This document shows positions 28,766 to 38,425 of a stretch of 64,000 bases of DNA, piece by piece. The translations under genes were made by a program, and so were the position numbers. The notes below the pieces were generated by a model, which had not been told where the DNA came from, did no database searches, and saw only the letters and a list, made by a program, of their open reading frames with translations. Each line of letters opens with the position of its first letter. The first letter of the stretch is position 1. Source of the stretch: Acidimicrobiales bacterium (lineage in GTDB: Bacteria; Actinomycetota; Acidimicrobiia; Acidimicrobiales; Aldehydirespiratoraceae); assembly GCA_041394245.1 (NCBI GenBank), contig JAWKIR010000002.1, positions 1,922,001-1,986,000 of the forward strand. Direction: 5' to 3'.

Positions 28766-30415
28766 TCAGCGGTGACGGTGGAAGTCGACGGGCTCGGGCG
28801 GGAGGGGTTCGTTGCCGAGGATCAGGTCGGCGGCCTTCTCGGCCAGCATCATGACCGGGGCGTAGATGTTGCCGTTGGTCACGTAGGGCATGGCCGAAGC
28901 ATCCACCACCCGGAGACCCCCCACACCGTGGACCGACATCGACATCGGGTCGAGCACGGCGTCGTCGCCGACACCCATCTTCGCCGTGCACGACGGGTGC
29001 AACGCCGTCTCGGCGTCGTTGCGGACCCACTCGAGGATCTCCTCGTCGGTCTCGACACCGGGGCCGGGTGAGACCTCGCCACCGTTGAACGGGTCCATCG
29101 CCGGCTGGCCGAGAATCCGGCGGGCGTGACGCACGGCCTCGACCCATTCGCGCCGGTCGTTCTCGGTCGAGAGGTAGTTGAACCGCAGTGCCGGCTTCTC
29201 GCGGGGATCGCGGCTCGTGATCTCGACCGAACCACGGGTGTCGGCGTACATCGGGCCGACATGGACCTGGTAGCCGTGGCCGCCTTCCGGCGTCGATCCG
29301 TCGTAGCGGATCGCGATGGGGAGGAAATGAAACATCAGGTTCGGGTAGTCGACGTCGTCGTTGCTGCGGATGAACCCGCCCGCCTCGAAGTGGTTCGACG
29401 CCCCGGGTCCCTTGCGAAAGAGCCACTGGAGTCCGATCCACGGTCGCTTCCAGAGGGCGAGGTTGGGCTGGAGCGACACCGGCTGGGTGCAGGCGTACTG
29501 CACGTAGACCTCGAGGTGGTCCTGCAGGTTCTGGCCGACGCCGGGCACATCGGCGACCACCGGGATCCCGTGTCGTTCGAGCAGCGCAGCCGGACCGACG
29601 CCCGAGAGTTGCATGAGCTGGGGCGTGTTGACGGCGCCGCCACAGAGGATGACCTCGCCCGCGTCGACCACCCGATCGCGCCCCCGATGCCGGAACTCCA
29701 CACCCGTGGCCCGCGTACCGTCGAAGCGCACGCGGTCGACCATCGCCCCCGTGAGCAGATCGAGGTTGGGTCGTCCGAGCACGGGATGCAGGTATGCCCG
29801 CGCGGCACTGAGCCGTCGGCCGCGGTGCACATTGCGGTCGAACGCATTGAAGCCTTCCTGGCGGAACCCGTTGACATCGGACGTGCGGGGATGGCCGGCC
29901 TGCACCGTCGCCTCGAGGAACGCATCGAACAGCGGGTTCGTGGCCGGCCCACGCTCGAGCACGAGCGGTCCGTCGGCGCCGCGGTAGTCGGGTCCGTCGT
30001 CGGTCGCGAGACAGTTCTCCATCCGTTTGAAGTACGGCAGGCAGTGGGCGTAGTCCCAGCGCTCCATGCCCGGGTCGGCCGCCCATCGCTCGTAGTCGAG
30101 CGGGTTGCCGCGTTGGAAGATCATCCCGTTGATGCTCGACGACCCGCCGAGGACCTTGCCGCGGGCGTGATAGATCCGACGGCCGTTCATGTGGGGCTCG
30201 GGTTCGGACTCGTACCTCCAGTCGTAGAAGCGGTTGCCGATACCGAACGACAGCGCAGCCGGCATGTGGATGTAGACGTCGAACTTCCAGTCGCGACGGC
30301 CCGCCTCGAGCACGAGCACCGAGGTCGACGGATCGGCCGAGAGCCGGTTGGCGACGGCGCAGCCGGCCGAGCCGCCACCGACGATCACGTAGTCGTAGCG
30401 CTGCCGTGACCCCAT
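28766..30415 (-). CDS. betA: Choline dehydrogenase (GMC oxidoreductase)
   Basis: A 549-residue FAD enzyme. The dinucleotide-binding motif VIVGGGSAGCAVANRL is at the N terminus, followed by LVLEAG, the GMC signature RGKVLGGSSSINGM, NLQDHLEVYVQYAC and ASNHFEAGGFIRS. The C-terminal block HPSCTAKMG carries the catalytic His region. The run of matches to BetA, such as EPEPHMN, GFIRS and HFLPIAI, is much closer than to other GMC enzymes. It oxidises choline to betaine aldehyde. Betaine aldehyde dehydrogenase (BetB) is not in the window. It starts 1 bp after the upstream gene and ends 15 bp from pabBC. Confidence 0.88.
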   Translation of the reverse strand: MGSRQRYDYVIVGGGSAGCAVANRLSADPSTSVLVLEAGRRDWKFDVYIHMPAALSFGIGNRFYDWRYESEPEPHMNGRRIYHARGKVLGGSSSINGMIFQRGNPLDYERWAADPGMERWDYAHCLPYFKRMENCLATDDGPDYRGADGPLVLERGPATNPLFDAFLEATVQAGHPRTSDVNGFRQEGFNAFDRNVHRGRRLSAARAYLHPVLGRPNLDLLTGAMVDRVRFDGTRATGVEFRHRGRDRVVDAGEVILCGGAVNTPQLMQLSGVGPAALLERHGIPVVADVPGVGQNLQDHLEVYVQYACTQPVSLQPNLALWKRPWIGLQWLFRKGPGASNHFEAGGFIRSNDDVDYPNLMFHFLPIAIRYDGSTPEGGHGYQVHVGPMYADTRGSVEITSRDPREKPALRFNYLSTENDRREWVEAVRHARRILGQPAMDPFNGGEVSPGPGVETDEEILEWVRNDAETALHPSCTAKMGVGDDAVLDPMSMSVHGVGGLRVVDASAMPYVTNGNIYAPVMMLAEKAADLILGNEPLPPEPVDFHRHR

Positions 30416-30416
30416 C

Positions 30417-31553
30417 TCAGAACGCCACCAGGTCTGATCCGAGCGGGCTCGGCGCACCGAGAGCGGTGAGATCGACGATGGTCGGAGCGCCGATGGTCGA
30501 GCCGGCATCCGCAGCGACGGGGACCACCGCGAGTCGGGCAGTGTCCCGCGGGCCGACCATGGCGACGAGCAGGTCCGCTCCGGGCACCCAGGCGAGTGCG
30601 ATCACGGCACCCTCGACCTCGAGTTCGCGAACCTCACCGGAGTCGACCTCCACGACGACGACGGTGGCCCCGTCGCGCCCGGCCACCCATCGCCCGTCCG
30701 CGGACAGGGTCGGCGTACCGAGCCGACCGGCCACCTCATCGGCGAGCGCGGCCGACGCACCGACCCCGTCGACCACATCGGTTCGACACGTGAAGCTGGT
30801 GTCGCACCGCACCTCGACGCGGTACGGACCCGCCGCCGCGATCACCGCGGCGTCGCTCACCCGCTCGAGTCCGGAAAACCCGACCTCGTAGGTTGCTCCC
30901 TCGGGCCCGGCCACGAGCACGCCCACACCGGGCGCGGCAAGACGGCGCGAGCCGGGCGGCAACGGGATGGACGGACCGAACGAACCGTCGCTGGCCTGAC
31001 CGACGAACACCTCACCGGCGTCGTCGATGCCCGATGCCGCCGGAACGAACACATACTGATTCGGCACCGCAGTCGAGACGAGTCGATAGTTGGTGGCCAG
31101 CACGAAGGGTTCGTCGGGTACGGCTGGATGCACCGCCAGGGTTCGCCGGTCGTCGGCCACGAGTACGAACGGGTCGGCGTAGGCGACCGCGGGCGAGGTG
31201 AGCGCCACATCGGTCAGATCGAACGTCGCCGACTCGATCTCCACGATCACGAGGCCCTCAGCCGAGGCGTAGGCGACACGCGTCCCCGAGGCAGCGCCGA
31301 GGTCGGCTGCCGGCGGCGCCGGTGCCGACGGAGCCGTTGACGTCGGTGGGGCCTCGGCGAACGGCTCCTCGTCGCCTTCGGGCAGGAGGATCAGGATCGC
31401 CGAGATCGCCGCCAGCGCGAGGATCAACGCGAACAGCGCGCCGCGACGCGGCTCGCCGTGCCCACCGGATGACCCGACATGGTGCTCGGAAAATGACGCG
31501 GCACGAGGCCGACCGCACTCGGGACAGATCGCCTCGACCTGATGGCCGTCCAT
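30417..31553 (-). CDS. Membrane-anchored protein of unknown function with N-terminal CxxC
   Basis: A 378-residue protein. It begins with ICPECGRPRA (Cys10, Cys13), half of a zinc ribbon, then a single transmembrane segment GALFALILALAAISAILIL. A Pro/Ala-rich linker follows and then a long beta-rich extracytoplasmic part with repeating short strands (VAYADPFVLVADDRRTLAV, WVAGRDGATVVVVEV), suggestive of a beta-propeller sensor. No family was recognised. It sits directly upstream of betA on the same strand with a 1-bp gap, so it may be co-expressed. Confidence 0.6.
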   Translation of the reverse strand: MDGHQVEAICPECGRPRAASFSEHHVGSSGGHGEPRRGALFALILALAAISAILILLPEGDEEPFAEAPPTSTAPSAPAPPAADLGAASGTRVAYASAEGLVIVEIESATFDLTDVALTSPAVAYADPFVLVADDRRTLAVHPAVPDEPFVLATNYRLVSTAVPNQYVFVPAASGIDDAGEVFVGQASDGSFGPSIPLPPGSRRLAAPGVGVLVAGPEGATYEVGFSGLERVSDAAVIAAAGPYRVEVRCDTSFTCRTDVVDGVGASAALADEVAGRLGTPTLSADGRWVAGRDGATVVVVEVDSGEVRELEVEGAVIALAWVPGADLLVAMVGPRDTARLAVVPVAADAGSTIGAPTIVDLTALGAPSPLGSDLVAF

Positions 31554-31616
31554 GGTCTACTCCCCTCCGCCCATTTCCCGAACCCGCAATCGCGGCCATG
31601 CTAAGAGTGAACCGGC

Positions 31617-32471
31617 ATGACCCCGCCGACCCCCACGCCCGTTCGCTCGCTGGGCATCGCGCTCGGATTCGGCGGGGCACTCCTGCTCAGCAGCGACTCG
31701 TTGGTGGTGCGCACCGTCGACGTCGGTCCGTGGGACGTGGCGTTCTGGGTCGGGTTGTGCAGCGGCATCTCGGTGTTCGTCGTGCTGGCGGCTCGCGGCG
31801 GCATCGGCCTGCGCCGTGAGGGATGGCCGATGTGGGCATCGGCCGCGCTCCAGACCGCGAGCAGCCTGCTGTTCATCCTCGGGGTGAAGGCCACCACGGT
31901 CGCCAATGTGGTCGTCATCCTCGCGGCGGCGCCCGTCGTGGGCGCCGTGACCGCCCGTGTCGTGTTGGGCGAGCGCACGGGGCGACGAGTGTGGGCTGCG
32001 ATCGGGGCGACCTTCATCGGCATCACCATCGTCGTGGGCGACTCGCTGGGGGCGGGCCGGATCACCGGCGACCTCTATGCACTCGGCGCCGTCGCCTCGT
32101 TCGCCGTCAACCTGACCCTCTGGCGCCACCACCAGGAGCTGCGCCGCACCCTCGCGGTCGGGCTCGCCGGATGGATGATGGCCGCTGCGGCGCTGGTCCC
32201 GGCCGACATCACCGCACCCGGCACTCGTGATCTCGTCCTGCTGATCGTGCTCGGCGCGGTGATCGGGCCGATCGCCCGGATCTGCCTCGGAACCGCGACC
32301 CGTCATCTGTCGGCCGCCGAGGTGTCGCTGTTCGTCCCGGTGGAGACCGTTTCGGCCACGGTCGGGGCGTGGATCGCCTTCGGCGAGCAGCCGCCCGTGG
32401 CCACTGCGGTGGGGGGATGCATCGTGCTCGGCTCGGTGGTGGGCGGACTCGCCCGACGTCGGCCGGGCTGA
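31617..32471 (+). CDS. EamA/DMT family transporter
   Basis: A 284-residue protein with ten hydrophobic segments arranged as two EamA repeats. Typical sequences are VLAAAPVVGAVTARVVLGERTGRRVW at the end of the first repeat and ETVSATVGAWIAFGEQPP at the end of the second, where the conserved Glu lies. DMT proteins export small metabolites, and the substrate cannot be inferred. It is divergent from the CxxC membrane protein gene and followed by a hairpin that can terminate both this gene and proX. Confidence 0.85.
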   Translation: MTPPTPTPVRSLGIALGFGGALLLSSDSLVVRTVDVGPWDVAFWVGLCSGISVFVVLAARGGIGLRREGWPMWASAALQTASSLLFILGVKATTVANVVVILAAAPVVGAVTARVVLGERTGRRVWAAIGATFIGITIVVGDSLGAGRITGDLYALGAVASFAVNLTLWRHHQELRRTLAVGLAGWMMAAAALVPADITAPGTRDLVLLIVLGAVIGPIARICLGTATRHLSAAEVSLFVPVETVSATVGAWIAFGEQPPVATAVGGCIVLGSVVGGLARRRPG

Positions 32472-32491
32472 GGCCCCCGACCCCGGACGCG

Positions 32492-32523
32492 GCGAACGCC
32501 GGACCCGAGGGCCCGGCGTTCGC
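32492..32523. terminator. Bidirectional hairpin terminator between EamA gene and proX
   Basis: Perfect 11-bp inverted repeat GCGAACGCCGG (32492-32502) and CCGGCGTTCGC (32513-32523) with a 10-nt loop, in the 71-bp gap between two convergent genes. No T-run follows on either strand, which is usual for actinobacterial hairpin terminators. Confidence 0.7.
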
Positions 32524-32542
32524 ACTGGATCGTCGGTGGGGA

Positions 32543-33691
32543 TCAGGCCGAGGCCAGCGCCGTGGCGATCCATTCGTCGATGAGGTCGCGGTTGTTCTCG
32601 ATCCAGGTGGTCGCGATCTCGACCACGTCCTCCTGGGTGCCGTCGCTGTTGGCCAGATCGACCTGGGCGACCGAGATGTCGATCACCGAGGGCTTGATCT
32701 GCTCGAACAGGGTCTTCAGGACCGGGTTGGCCGCCAGGAAGTCGGCGTTGGCCGTCACCTGGATGTTGGCTGGGACCCACCCGAGCTGACAGGGCTGGGT
32801 GCAGAACTCTTCACTGAAGCCGGTGAAGCCGGGGCGCTGGTCGTGGAACTCGCCGCCGTCGATGCCCGCCGGGTTGGAGTCGTCGATGACGTCGTCGGGG
32901 TGCATGGTGATCCACATCACGTTGTCGCCGGGGATGGCCTCGGTGACATAGGAGCTCGGGGTCCACGTGTAGATCATGGCCGGTTCACCGGCATTGACCT
33001 TGTCGAGGAAGTCGGCGAAGAGGGCGTCGTAGCTGGCGATCTCCTGCTCGAAGTTGTCCCAGCCGTAGAACGCGAGCTGGTTGGTGATGATGTCGTCACA
33101 GGTGAACGACTCCTGGCAGCCGTAGATGTTGCCCTTGCCGTTGCCGTCGTAGTCGAACAGGGCGAGCAGGTCGGGGTCGTCGTGGATCTGCTGCATCGAG
33201 GTGATGCCGTACTCGTCGACGGTCGACTTGGTGATCAGGAAGCCCTGGACGCCGGCCGACTCGAAGAGTCCCGAGACGATCTCGATGTGGTCGCCGACGA
33301 GCGAGCCGTCGGGCAGCTCGTTCTCGTGCCAGCTGAGGTGACCCGGGTACCAGCTGTTGGTCCAGAAGTCGAAGTCGCCCTCGGCCATCGCGGTGTAGGC
33401 GTTGGACGGGCCGAGCTCGATCTCGGCGGGATCGGTCACGTCGTAGCCGAGTTCGGCGAGGATCTGGTGGTAGATCTCGGCCTGGATGTAGCCACTCTGC
33501 CAGTCGGCACGGGCCATGGTGACGGTGACGCCCTCACCGGGCAGGGCTTCATCACCCGGATCACCCGAGTCGCCGGAGCTTCCGGCGTCGGTGTCGGTGT
33601 CGTCGCCACAGGCGGCGACCAGGAGCGCGAATGCGGCCAGCAGTGCCAGCAGCCATCGCGAGCGATGCAGGGTTGAGCGTGTTGTATCCAT
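32543..33691 (-). CDS. proX: Glycine betaine/choline ABC transporter substrate-binding lipoprotein
   Basis: A 382-residue lipoprotein (lipobox LLVAACGDD, Cys about residue 28) of the OpuAC/ProX family. Blocks VTMARADWQSGYIQAEIYHQIL, FDFWTNSWYPGHL, and PAMIYTWTPSSYVTEAIPG contain the Trp/Tyr residues expected for an aromatic cage around a quaternary ammonium. It has two extra Cys pairs (IYGCQESFTCDD and FCTQPCQL) that probably form disulfides. ATG 33691 lies 7 nt after a TAGGGT -10 box (minus strand, 33699-33704), so proX can be made from its own leaderless transcript besides the proVW message. Confidence 0.88.
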   Translation of the reverse strand: MDTTRSTLHRSRWLLALLAAFALLVAACGDDTDTDAGSSGDSGDPGDEALPGEGVTVTMARADWQSGYIQAEIYHQILAELGYDVTDPAEIELGPSNAYTAMAEGDFDFWTNSWYPGHLSWHENELPDGSLVGDHIEIVSGLFESAGVQGFLITKSTVDEYGITSMQQIHDDPDLLALFDYDGNGKGNIYGCQESFTCDDIITNQLAFYGWDNFEQEIASYDALFADFLDKVNAGEPAMIYTWTPSSYVTEAIPGDNVMWITMHPDDVIDDSNPAGIDGGEFHDQRPGFTGFSEEFCTQPCQLGWVPANIQVTANADFLAANPVLKTLFEQIKPSVIDISVAQVDLANSDGTQEDVVEIATTWIENNRDLIDEWIATALASA

Positions 33692-33749
33692 GCGTCGCAC
33701 CCTAGTGAGCGCCCCCACATACGACATGGAAGCATCAACTATTGTCATG

Positions 33750-33762
33750 GAATCCGGGATTC
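33750..33762. repeat. 13-bp inverted repeat in the proW-proX gap
   Basis: GAATCC-G-GGATTC is a perfect 6-bp palindrome with one central base, located between the proW stop (33777) and the proX promoter (-10 at 33699-33704). It could be an upstream regulator site for the separate proX promoter or part of an mRNA-end structure. Nothing else of note is in this 85-bp gap. Confidence 0.45.
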
Positions 33763-33776
33763 GTCCCAGAACGCGG

Positions 33777-35861
33777 CTATGCGGGCACCGGTTCGAGGGC
33801 ATCCTCCGCGGCTTCACGCTCGAGCAGCGTGTCGGTGTCCTCATAGCGCCGGGCGCGGTCCATGTTGGCGACCATCCCACGGGCGGAGCCCAGGAAGAAG
33901 AAGCCGCCCACGAAGACGAGGAAGGCGCCGACGCCACTCACGAACCCCGGATCGGCCACCCGGAGCAGGCTCGCGATCCAGCCGGCGGCGATGATCATCA
34001 GCGCGGCGCCGAGGCCGAGGACCCCGGCGCTGGCCCGCCACCGGACCATGTCGTCGGCACCGCCCAGCCCCGCGGCCGGCACGGTGAGGACGAGCGCGAG
34101 CCCGGCGAGGACCACGATGAGCAAGCCGAGACCCGCACCGTCGGCGGTCCATGCGTCATTGATGACGCGTTCGGTGCGGCGGGCCTGGTTCATCCGGTTC
34201 TGGATGATGTTGGCGTTCTCCAACGCCACCGCCGGGTTGAGCTCGGCCTCGCGCTCGAGCTCGTCGAGCTCCGCCTGCAGTTCGGGCGTGATCACACTCT
34301 CCTCGCGGGCATCGAACGACCAGCCGGCCAGCGTGCCACCGAGGATGACGAGTCCGGCGATCACCGCGCCGATCACTCGACCCCATGCGATGTCGAGGCT
34401 GAGGGGCCTGATCGGCGTGAAGGGCGCGGCGAGCACCGCGGTGACGGATCCGGCCACCGCGAGCACGGCACCGACGACGGCGACCCAGAGGCCGATGCCA
34501 TCGGAGTAGGACGCCACATCGACGCCCGGTGAGATCGCGAGATAGGCCACGACCGCGCCGAGCATTCCGAGCGAGGCGATGAGGGCACCGTCGGCACTCA
34601 GGTAGCGGCCACCACGGCTGCGACGCCGGATGGTGTCGACGACCGCCAGCAGGATCCACACCCCGAGGCCGAGGACGATCAGGCCGAACCACGAGCCGCC
34701 CGACGCCGAGACACCGTTGAAGTCGGAGCCGGCGAGGTCGGTGTCGGCCGCTCGGGCATGACTGCTGATCAATCCGGCGTCCTCACCCCAGGGCAGCGCG
34801 GTCGCCACGGCGGCGACCAGTGCTCCCGCCGCTGCGAGGAGCAATCCGGTGCGCTCGCGACCCGTGACGGCGACGGCTTCGCCGTCGGTGCCCGACGGCT
34901 CGTCGCCACCCCGCGAGAGCAGCGCCGACGGGTCGTTGCGATGCCGCCACGCGGCGGCGATGCGACCGAGGAGGGGCTGGTCGCTGTCCTCAGGCTGGGA
35001 GATGCGGTCGAGCACCACAGCGACGAGGAAGAACGCGAGGCCGGCCGAGGCCGCGAGCCCCACATCGAGATTGGTGATGGCACGGAACAACAGTCGACCG
35101 AGCCCGCCGGCGCCCATGATCGCGGCGATGCCGAGCATCGAGATCGACAGCAGCAGTGTCTGGTTGAGCCCCGTCATGATCGCCGGGCTCGCCAGCGGGA
35201 GCTGGACGTCGAACAGGACGCGCCGCTCCGCCGCGCCATAGGCCCGGGCAGCTTCGACCACGTCCTCGGGCACCTGTCGTATGCCGAGATTGGTCAGGCG
35301 TATGAGCGGTGGGAGCGCGAACACCATGGTCACCATGGTCGCCGCCTCCTCCCCGATGCCGAAGAAGAAGATGAACGGCAACATGTAGACGAACGCGTGG
35401 ACGACCTGCATGGCGTCGAGAACCGGCCGCACGACCGACCACAGACCGTCGATGCGACCACACGCCACACCGACCGGGATGCCGATGAGCGCACACAACA
35501 ACACCGCCACGAGAATGAACCCGATCGTGCGAGCGGTCTCGATCCAGTAGTTGTCGCCGAGGAGGCCGCAGAACGCGAGCGCCATGCCGGCGAACAGGCC
35601 GACGCGCACGTTGCGCACGAGCGAGCCGATCAGCACGAACCCGAGCACGATCCAGAACCACGAGATCTTGATCAGGAAGTCGTCGACGAGATTCGTGAGC
35701 AGGAAGGTGAACGGCCACTCGATGGCGTCGAGCAGCCACCCGAGGTTGTTGTCGATCCAGTCGACCGACTGATCGACCCACGCGCCGAACGGCACGGTGA
35801 ACTCGTCGAGCGCGTCGTTCTCGAGAAGGCCGACGTCCTGGGCCAATCCGATCGCGGACAT
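33777..35861 (-). CDS. proW: Glycine betaine/choline ABC permease ProW with long C-terminal membrane extension
   Basis: A 694-residue protein, more than twice the usual permease length. Residues 1-290 are a normal ProW/OpuAB permease (binding-protein-dependent transport domain) with the coupling EAA loop VVEAARAYGAAERRVLFDVQ at 201-220. Residues about 300-694 add at least seven more hydrophobic segments and an acidic coiled stretch (LQAELDELEREAELNPAV), and end in a charged tail. The extension matches no family I recognise. ATG 35861 overlaps the proV stop by one base (TGATG), so the two are translated together. Confidence 0.85.
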   Translation of the reverse strand: MSAIGLAQDVGLLENDALDEFTVPFGAWVDQSVDWIDNNLGWLLDAIEWPFTFLLTNLVDDFLIKISWFWIVLGFVLIGSLVRNVRVGLFAGMALAFCGLLGDNYWIETARTIGFILVAVLLCALIGIPVGVACGRIDGLWSVVRPVLDAMQVVHAFVYMLPFIFFFGIGEEAATMVTMVFALPPLIRLTNLGIRQVPEDVVEAARAYGAAERRVLFDVQLPLASPAIMTGLNQTLLLSISMLGIAAIMGAGGLGRLLFRAITNLDVGLAASAGLAFFLVAVVLDRISQPEDSDQPLLGRIAAAWRHRNDPSALLSRGGDEPSGTDGEAVAVTGRERTGLLLAAAGALVAAVATALPWGEDAGLISSHARAADTDLAGSDFNGVSASGGSWFGLIVLGLGVWILLAVVDTIRRRSRGGRYLSADGALIASLGMLGAVVAYLAISPGVDVASYSDGIGLWVAVVGAVLAVAGSVTAVLAAPFTPIRPLSLDIAWGRVIGAVIAGLVILGGTLAGWSFDAREESVITPELQAELDELEREAELNPAVALENANIIQNRMNQARRTERVINDAWTADGAGLGLLIVVLAGLALVLTVPAAGLGGADDMVRWRASAGVLGLGAALMIIAAGWIASLLRVADPGFVSGVGAFLVFVGGFFFLGSARGMVANMDRARRYEDTDTLLEREAAEDALEPVPA

Positions 35862-37084
35862 CACATGAACACCTCTCGCTCGAACTGATCTATCAACTGC
35901 TCGACCCGACCCATTTCCTCCATGATGTGGCGGGGGTCGACATTGCCCACCATGACCCCGTCGTCGTCGACGACGGCGATCGGGAGGCCCCGCCCGGCGG
36001 CCGCGTAGACCTCGTTGAGCGTGCTGGTCGGCGGACATTGCTCGAAATCGCTGCGCAGTGCGGCCTCGACTTCGGTGCTGCCCATCGACCCGGCGCGAAT
36101 GCCGTCGGCCGCGGTGAGCAGGGCCACCGGCCGGCCGGCGTCGTCGAGGACGAACGCTCCGGCCCGGTCGTCGAGGCTGCGCAACGCGGCGGTGAGGTCG
36201 ACGGATCGGTCGACCGGCCGGGGTGCCTGCATGATCTCGTGCACCTCGATCACCCGCCCCTGGTCGACGTCCTGTACGAACTCGGCCACGTAGCCGGTTG
36301 CCGGCTGGGTGAGGATCTCCTCTGGGGTGCCGATCTGCACGACCTCGCCGTCTTTCATGATGCACACGCGGTCCCCGATGCGCAGGGCCTCGTTGAGGTC
36401 GTGGGTGATGAACAGGATCGTCTTCTGGACCCGCTCCTGGATCGCCATCATCTCGTCCTGCATCTGGCGACGGATGAGCGGGTCGAGCGCGCTGAACGCC
36501 TCGTCCATGAGGAGGATGTCGGGGTCGCTGGCGAGAGCCCGGGCAAGACCGACCCGCTGCTGCATGCCGCCGGAGAGCTGACTCGGCATGCTCTCGGCGT
36601 AGGCGTCGAGCCCGGTCATCGCGAGTGCTTCGATCGATGCCCGGTCGCGCTCGGCCCGCCCGACTCCCTGCACCTTCAACCCGTAGCCGACGTTGTCGAT
36701 CACATTGCGGTGGGGGAACAGCGCGAAGTGCTGGAAGACCATCCCCATCTTCTCGCGGCGGAAGTGTTGCAACGCCGTACCGTCGAGCTGCTGGACGTCG
36801 ACCCCGTCCACCCAGACATGGCCGGCAGTGGCGTCGAAGAGCTTGTTGACGGTGCGCAGCGCCGTGGACTTCCCCGAGCCCGAGAGGCCCATCACTACGA
36901 AGATCTCGCCTCGACGGACGGAGAAGTTGACATCCCGGAGACCGACGACATGCCCGGTGAGCCGCTGCACGTCGTTCTTCCCGTAGCCCTCCTGCGACAA
37001 CTCGTAGGCCCGCCCCGTGGGGCGGGGCCCGAAGATCTTGTAGATCCCCTCGAGCCGAATGATCTCGTCGTTGTCGCTGCTCAT
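35861..37084 (-). CDS. proV: Glycine betaine/choline ABC transporter ATPase ProV
   Basis: A 407-residue ATPase of the ProV/OpuAA type. Walker A is GLSGSGKSTALR, the signature LSGGMQQRVGLARAL and Walker B ILLMDEAFSALDP. The family-specific start GIYKIFG and the stretch RHFRREKMGMVFQHFALFPHR are present. After residue 280 come two CBS domains, which in relatives sense ionic strength and gate osmolyte uptake. A TATGGT -10 box (minus strand, 37187-37192) would give a leader of about 95 nt. First gene of proVWX. Confidence 0.93.
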   Translation of the reverse strand: MSSDNDEIIRLEGIYKIFGPRPTGRAYELSQEGYGKNDVQRLTGHVVGLRDVNFSVRRGEIFVVMGLSGSGKSTALRTVNKLFDATAGHVWVDGVDVQQLDGTALQHFRREKMGMVFQHFALFPHRNVIDNVGYGLKVQGVGRAERDRASIEALAMTGLDAYAESMPSQLSGGMQQRVGLARALASDPDILLMDEAFSALDPLIRRQMQDEMMAIQERVQKTILFITHDLNEALRIGDRVCIMKDGEVVQIGTPEEILTQPATGYVAEFVQDVDQGRVIEVHEIMQAPRPVDRSVDLTAALRSLDDRAGAFVLDDAGRPVALLTAADGIRAGSMGSTEVEAALRSDFEQCPPTSTLNEVYAAAGRGLPIAVVDDDGVMVGNVDPRHIMEEMGRVEQLIDQFEREVFM

Positions 37085-37223
37085 GAGCCCCTCGGATTCG
37101 GTGGTCGACCGCGAGCCACCTCGCCCTGCCAGCGGTCGGACAGCATCACGCGTCGCACCAGAAGGGGGCCTGAGGAGGCTCGGTCGACCATAGCCGATCG
37201 CCCGGGAAGGGCAACTCGGACCG

Positions 37224-38087
37224 TCAGGCGGAGACGGGCGAGGACAGCTCGAGGAGCAATTCGGCGACCAACGCGTCGGCGATCGGTGGGATCGGTTCCT
37301 TGCCGTGTCGCACGATCTGACACATCCGCGGGAGCGGGACGAGACCGAACTCGGGCATCCATTCGACGATCTCGTCGGAGAGTTGGCGCCGGCTCACCAC
37401 CCCGACCCCGAGGCCCGCGGCGATCGCCGCCTCGACACTCACACGGCTCTGCCCGGAGAACGCGAGCCGGTAGCGCTGCCCGGCCGCCTCGAGGCCGGCC
37501 GCGGCCAGCGGCAGGTAGCAGCACTCGCTGCCGTAGGAGACGAGCGGGACGGGCACGTCGGTCGGCTGCTGGTGCGCCGATGCCGCCCACGCGAGATCGT
37601 CGTACCACAGCACTCGATCGGTCGGCTCGACCTCCGGCTCGGTGACCTGCAGCACCGCCACGTCGAGGCGACCCTTGTGCAGCATCGCCGCCAGGACGTT
37701 GCTCTGCTCGACGTGGTACTCGACGCTGGCGAGCGGATGGATCCGACCGAACCGTCCGAGCAGGTCGACGAGCTGGGTCGCGCTGATCTCCTCGTTCGCC
37801 CCGACCCGCACCTGCCCGGTCAGCTCGGAGCTGGTGAGGCGGGCGACCATCTCGTCGTGCATCCCCACGATCGAACGGGCGTGGTCGAGCATCAGCTCAC
37901 CGTCGGGCGACGGGCGCAGCGTGTGGCCGTCGCGGATCAGCAAGGGGCGACCGACGCGCTCTTCGAGCCGCTTGATCTTCCAGCTCACCGCCGACTGGCT
38001 GAGACCGAGCACCTCTGCCGCCCGGGTCATCCCGCCCACATCGAGCACCGTCAGGAAGGTTCGCAGCGATGGCACGTCGAGGTTCAT
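37224..38087 (-). CDS. LysR family transcriptional regulator
   Basis: A 287-residue LysR protein. The N-terminal winged helix reads LRTFLTVLDVGGMTRAAEVL then SQSAVSWKIKRLEERVGRPLL. The effector domain follows (VRVGANEEISATQLVDLLGRF onward). ATG 38087 is chosen over an in-frame ATG at 38168 because a -10 box TACACT (minus strand, 38095-38100) lies 7 nt upstream and because LysR proteins begin a few residues before LRTFL. It lies upstream of proVWX on the same strand, 139 bp away, so it may regulate the transporter. Confidence 0.88.
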   Translation of the reverse strand: MNLDVPSLRTFLTVLDVGGMTRAAEVLGLSQSAVSWKIKRLEERVGRPLLIRDGHTLRPSPDGELMLDHARSIVGMHDEMVARLTSSELTGQVRVGANEEISATQLVDLLGRFGRIHPLASVEYHVEQSNVLAAMLHKGRLDVAVLQVTEPEVEPTDRVLWYDDLAWAASAHQQPTDVPVPLVSYGSECCYLPLAAAGLEAAGQRYRLAFSGQSRVSVEAAIAAGLGVGVVSRRQLSDEIVEWMPEFGLVPLPRMCQIVRHGKEPIPPIADALVAELLLELSSPVSA

Positions 38088-38425
38088 GATGCCGAGTGTA
38101 GGCAACCGGCCAGTGCATGACAGGGCCTCGTGAAAAGCATCGAATTGTGTGGGTTGCGTCATGGGCATCGGAGGCCGAAAGTGGACGTATGCGCAGTCGC
38201 CATCCTCACACCCCCCTCGCCCCCCGCACCACGCAGTCGGCCGCGGCCCGCGCCGTCATGGGTCCGGGCGCGCGGCTGCCCGGGCCGAGTGGTCGCATCG
38301 TCAGCCTTGCCATGGGCGAGCGCACCGGTCGCGCCGCACCGTCGGCCCGACTCGCGGGCGCCGTGGCGCGCCCGAATCACCGTCGGCGAGGCTGACGCGA
38401 GGCGATTGCCCCGGAACAGCACGCC
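38088..38425. other. Non-coding stretch upstream of the LysR gene
   Basis: A 338-bp gap between the LysR start and the stop of the META-domain lipoprotein gene. It contains the LysR -10 box at 38095-38100 and the stretch GAAAAGCATCGAATT (38133-38147), which could be part of a LysR box. No convincing gene was seen: the small reading frames here are Arg/Pro-rich and lack starts with promoters. No repeat or RNA motif was recognised. Confidence 0.5.

Noticed and set aside
38117..38395. Small plus-strand frames in the gap upstream of the LysR gene
   Set aside because: Arg/Pro-rich composition, several overlapping frames of equal length and no promoter or ribosome-binding site.
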